DNA of 5,622 bases from Treponema sp. (GTDB lineage: Bacteria > Spirochaetota > Spirochaetia > Treponematales > Breznakiellaceae): contig WQRP01000087.1 in assembly GCA_009786675.1 (NCBI GenBank), positions 1,068-6,689 on the forward strand. The letters run 5' to 3'. Below are positions 5,416 to 5,622 of this stretch, piece by piece (within the stretch, counting starts at the first letter, position 1; each line of letters starts with the position of its first letter). The translations under genes and the position numbers were made by a program. Below the pieces are notes generated by a model. The model did no database searches and was not told the DNA's origin. It was given only the letters and a program-made list of their open reading frames with translations.

Positions 5416-5622
5416 CTACTTGACATTTTTAGCCATGGGCAGTACGATGCCTAACCATAGGGCTTGCGGTATTCTAAAGTTGTGCTGCAAAATTGGGTCT
5501 CCTGAAAACGAGCTTGTCCGTTTTAGGGTAATGAAAGCACACAAAACCAGTGATTTTGATACAATGAAGGCCTCACACGCAACGCAACGCAACGCAACGC
5601 AACGCAACGCAACGCAACGCAA
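5416..5622 (-). CDS. Doubtful ORF reading out of the repeat (5' partial)
   Basis: A minus-strand frame enters from the window edge as LRCVA repeats and continues for 53 codons of non-repeat sequence to TAG 5416-5418, 37 bp upstream of the Rpn start and on the same strand. It has a short hydrophobic patch (KSLVLCAFITL) but no recognised domain. The repeat is stop-free in every frame, so its contribution to openness means little. It excludes the plus-strand ORF described separately, and either or both may be spurious. Confidence 0.2.
   Translation of the reverse strand: MRCVALRCVALRCVACEAFIVSKSLVLCAFITLKRTSSFSGDPILQHNFRIPQALWLGIVLPMAKNVK
5420..5448 (+). promoter_or_regulatory. Promoter-like signal facing the AACGC repeat
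   Basis: A perfect TTGACA (5420-5425) is followed after 17 bp by TACGAT (5443-5448, 4 of 6). It points right, away from the divergent Rpn gene, into sequence with no secure gene. The predicted transcript begins near 5455 and runs into the pentanucleotide repeat. Confidence 0.45.
5531..5622 (+). CDS. Doubtful plus-strand ORF entering the repeat (3' partial)
   Basis: ATG 5531 opens a frame that reads about 15 residues (beginning MKAHKTSD) and then cycles of N-A-T-Q-R to the window edge. AGGG at 5525-5528 lies only 2 bp before the ATG, closer than ideal. The same frame is open back to ATG 5447, but that codon overlaps the TACGAT box and would not be on that transcript. No family is recognised; support is the upstream TTGACA promoter only. 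Confidence 0.15.
   Translation, partial: MKAHKTSDFDTMKASHATQRNATQRNATQR
5557..5565 (+). promoter_or_regulatory. Extended -10 element just before the repeat
   Basis: TGATACAAT is a TGn extended -10 with TACAAT (5 of 6). The -35 is weak (AGCACA at 18 bp). Transcription would begin near 5572, five bases before the repeat, so repeat copies would form the very 5' end of the RNA. Confidence 0.3.
5577..5622. repeat. Pentanucleotide tandem repeat (AACGC)n, cut by window edge
   Basis: Perfect 5-bp periodicity covers 46 bp, about 9.2 copies, and continues to the last base, so the full array is longer by an unknown amount. Three units make 15 bp, or five codons. The array is free of stop codons in all six frames and encodes cycles of N-A-T-Q-R on the plus strand and L-R-C-V-A on the minus strand. 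Because 5 is not a multiple of 3, gain or loss of one unit shifts any reading frame that crosses it. Confidence 0.97.

Overview
The window looks like chromosomal DNA from a fairly GC-rich spirochaete, most likely a Treponema relative (Treponematales) of the gut type. I infer this from the mix of a stand-alone DbpA-type RNA-binding protein, a receiver-like/PilZ protein, a bacterial acyl-ACP thioesterase and an Rpn-family (PD-(D/E)XK) protein, and from a pentanucleotide repeat reading LRCVA on one strand. This is family recall, not a database result; the species is not determined.

Layout, left to right: the 3' end of a BON-like gene (+) closed by a strong intrinsic terminator; a PilZ protein (-) with what looks like a leaderless promoter; a metallo-beta-lactamase-fold hydrolase of the glyoxalase II type (-); an unrecognised membrane protein (+) divergent from the hydrolase with only about 14 bp between start codons; a DbpA-type RNA-binding protein (-) whose 3' end overlaps the membrane gene by 45 bp; an acyl-ACP thioesterase (+); an Rpn-family protein (-); and a 243-bp region without a secure gene that holds two + strand promoter-like signals and ends in at least nine copies of AACGC, running off the window edge.

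The genes do not form an operon. Strand changes at five of the six junctions between the seven main genes, and only PilZ and the hydrolase are tandem. The contents are mixed housekeeping and signalling: c-di-GMP sensing (PilZ), thioester or glyoxalase chemistry, RNA binding, fatty-acid release, and a nuclease-like protein. I see no defence island, CRISPR array, phage, tRNA or rRNA. The best candidates for something undescribed are the AACGC repeat with promoters facing it (a possible phase-variable locus), the leaderless start of the PilZ gene, and the in-register antisense overlap between a membrane helix and an acidic tail.
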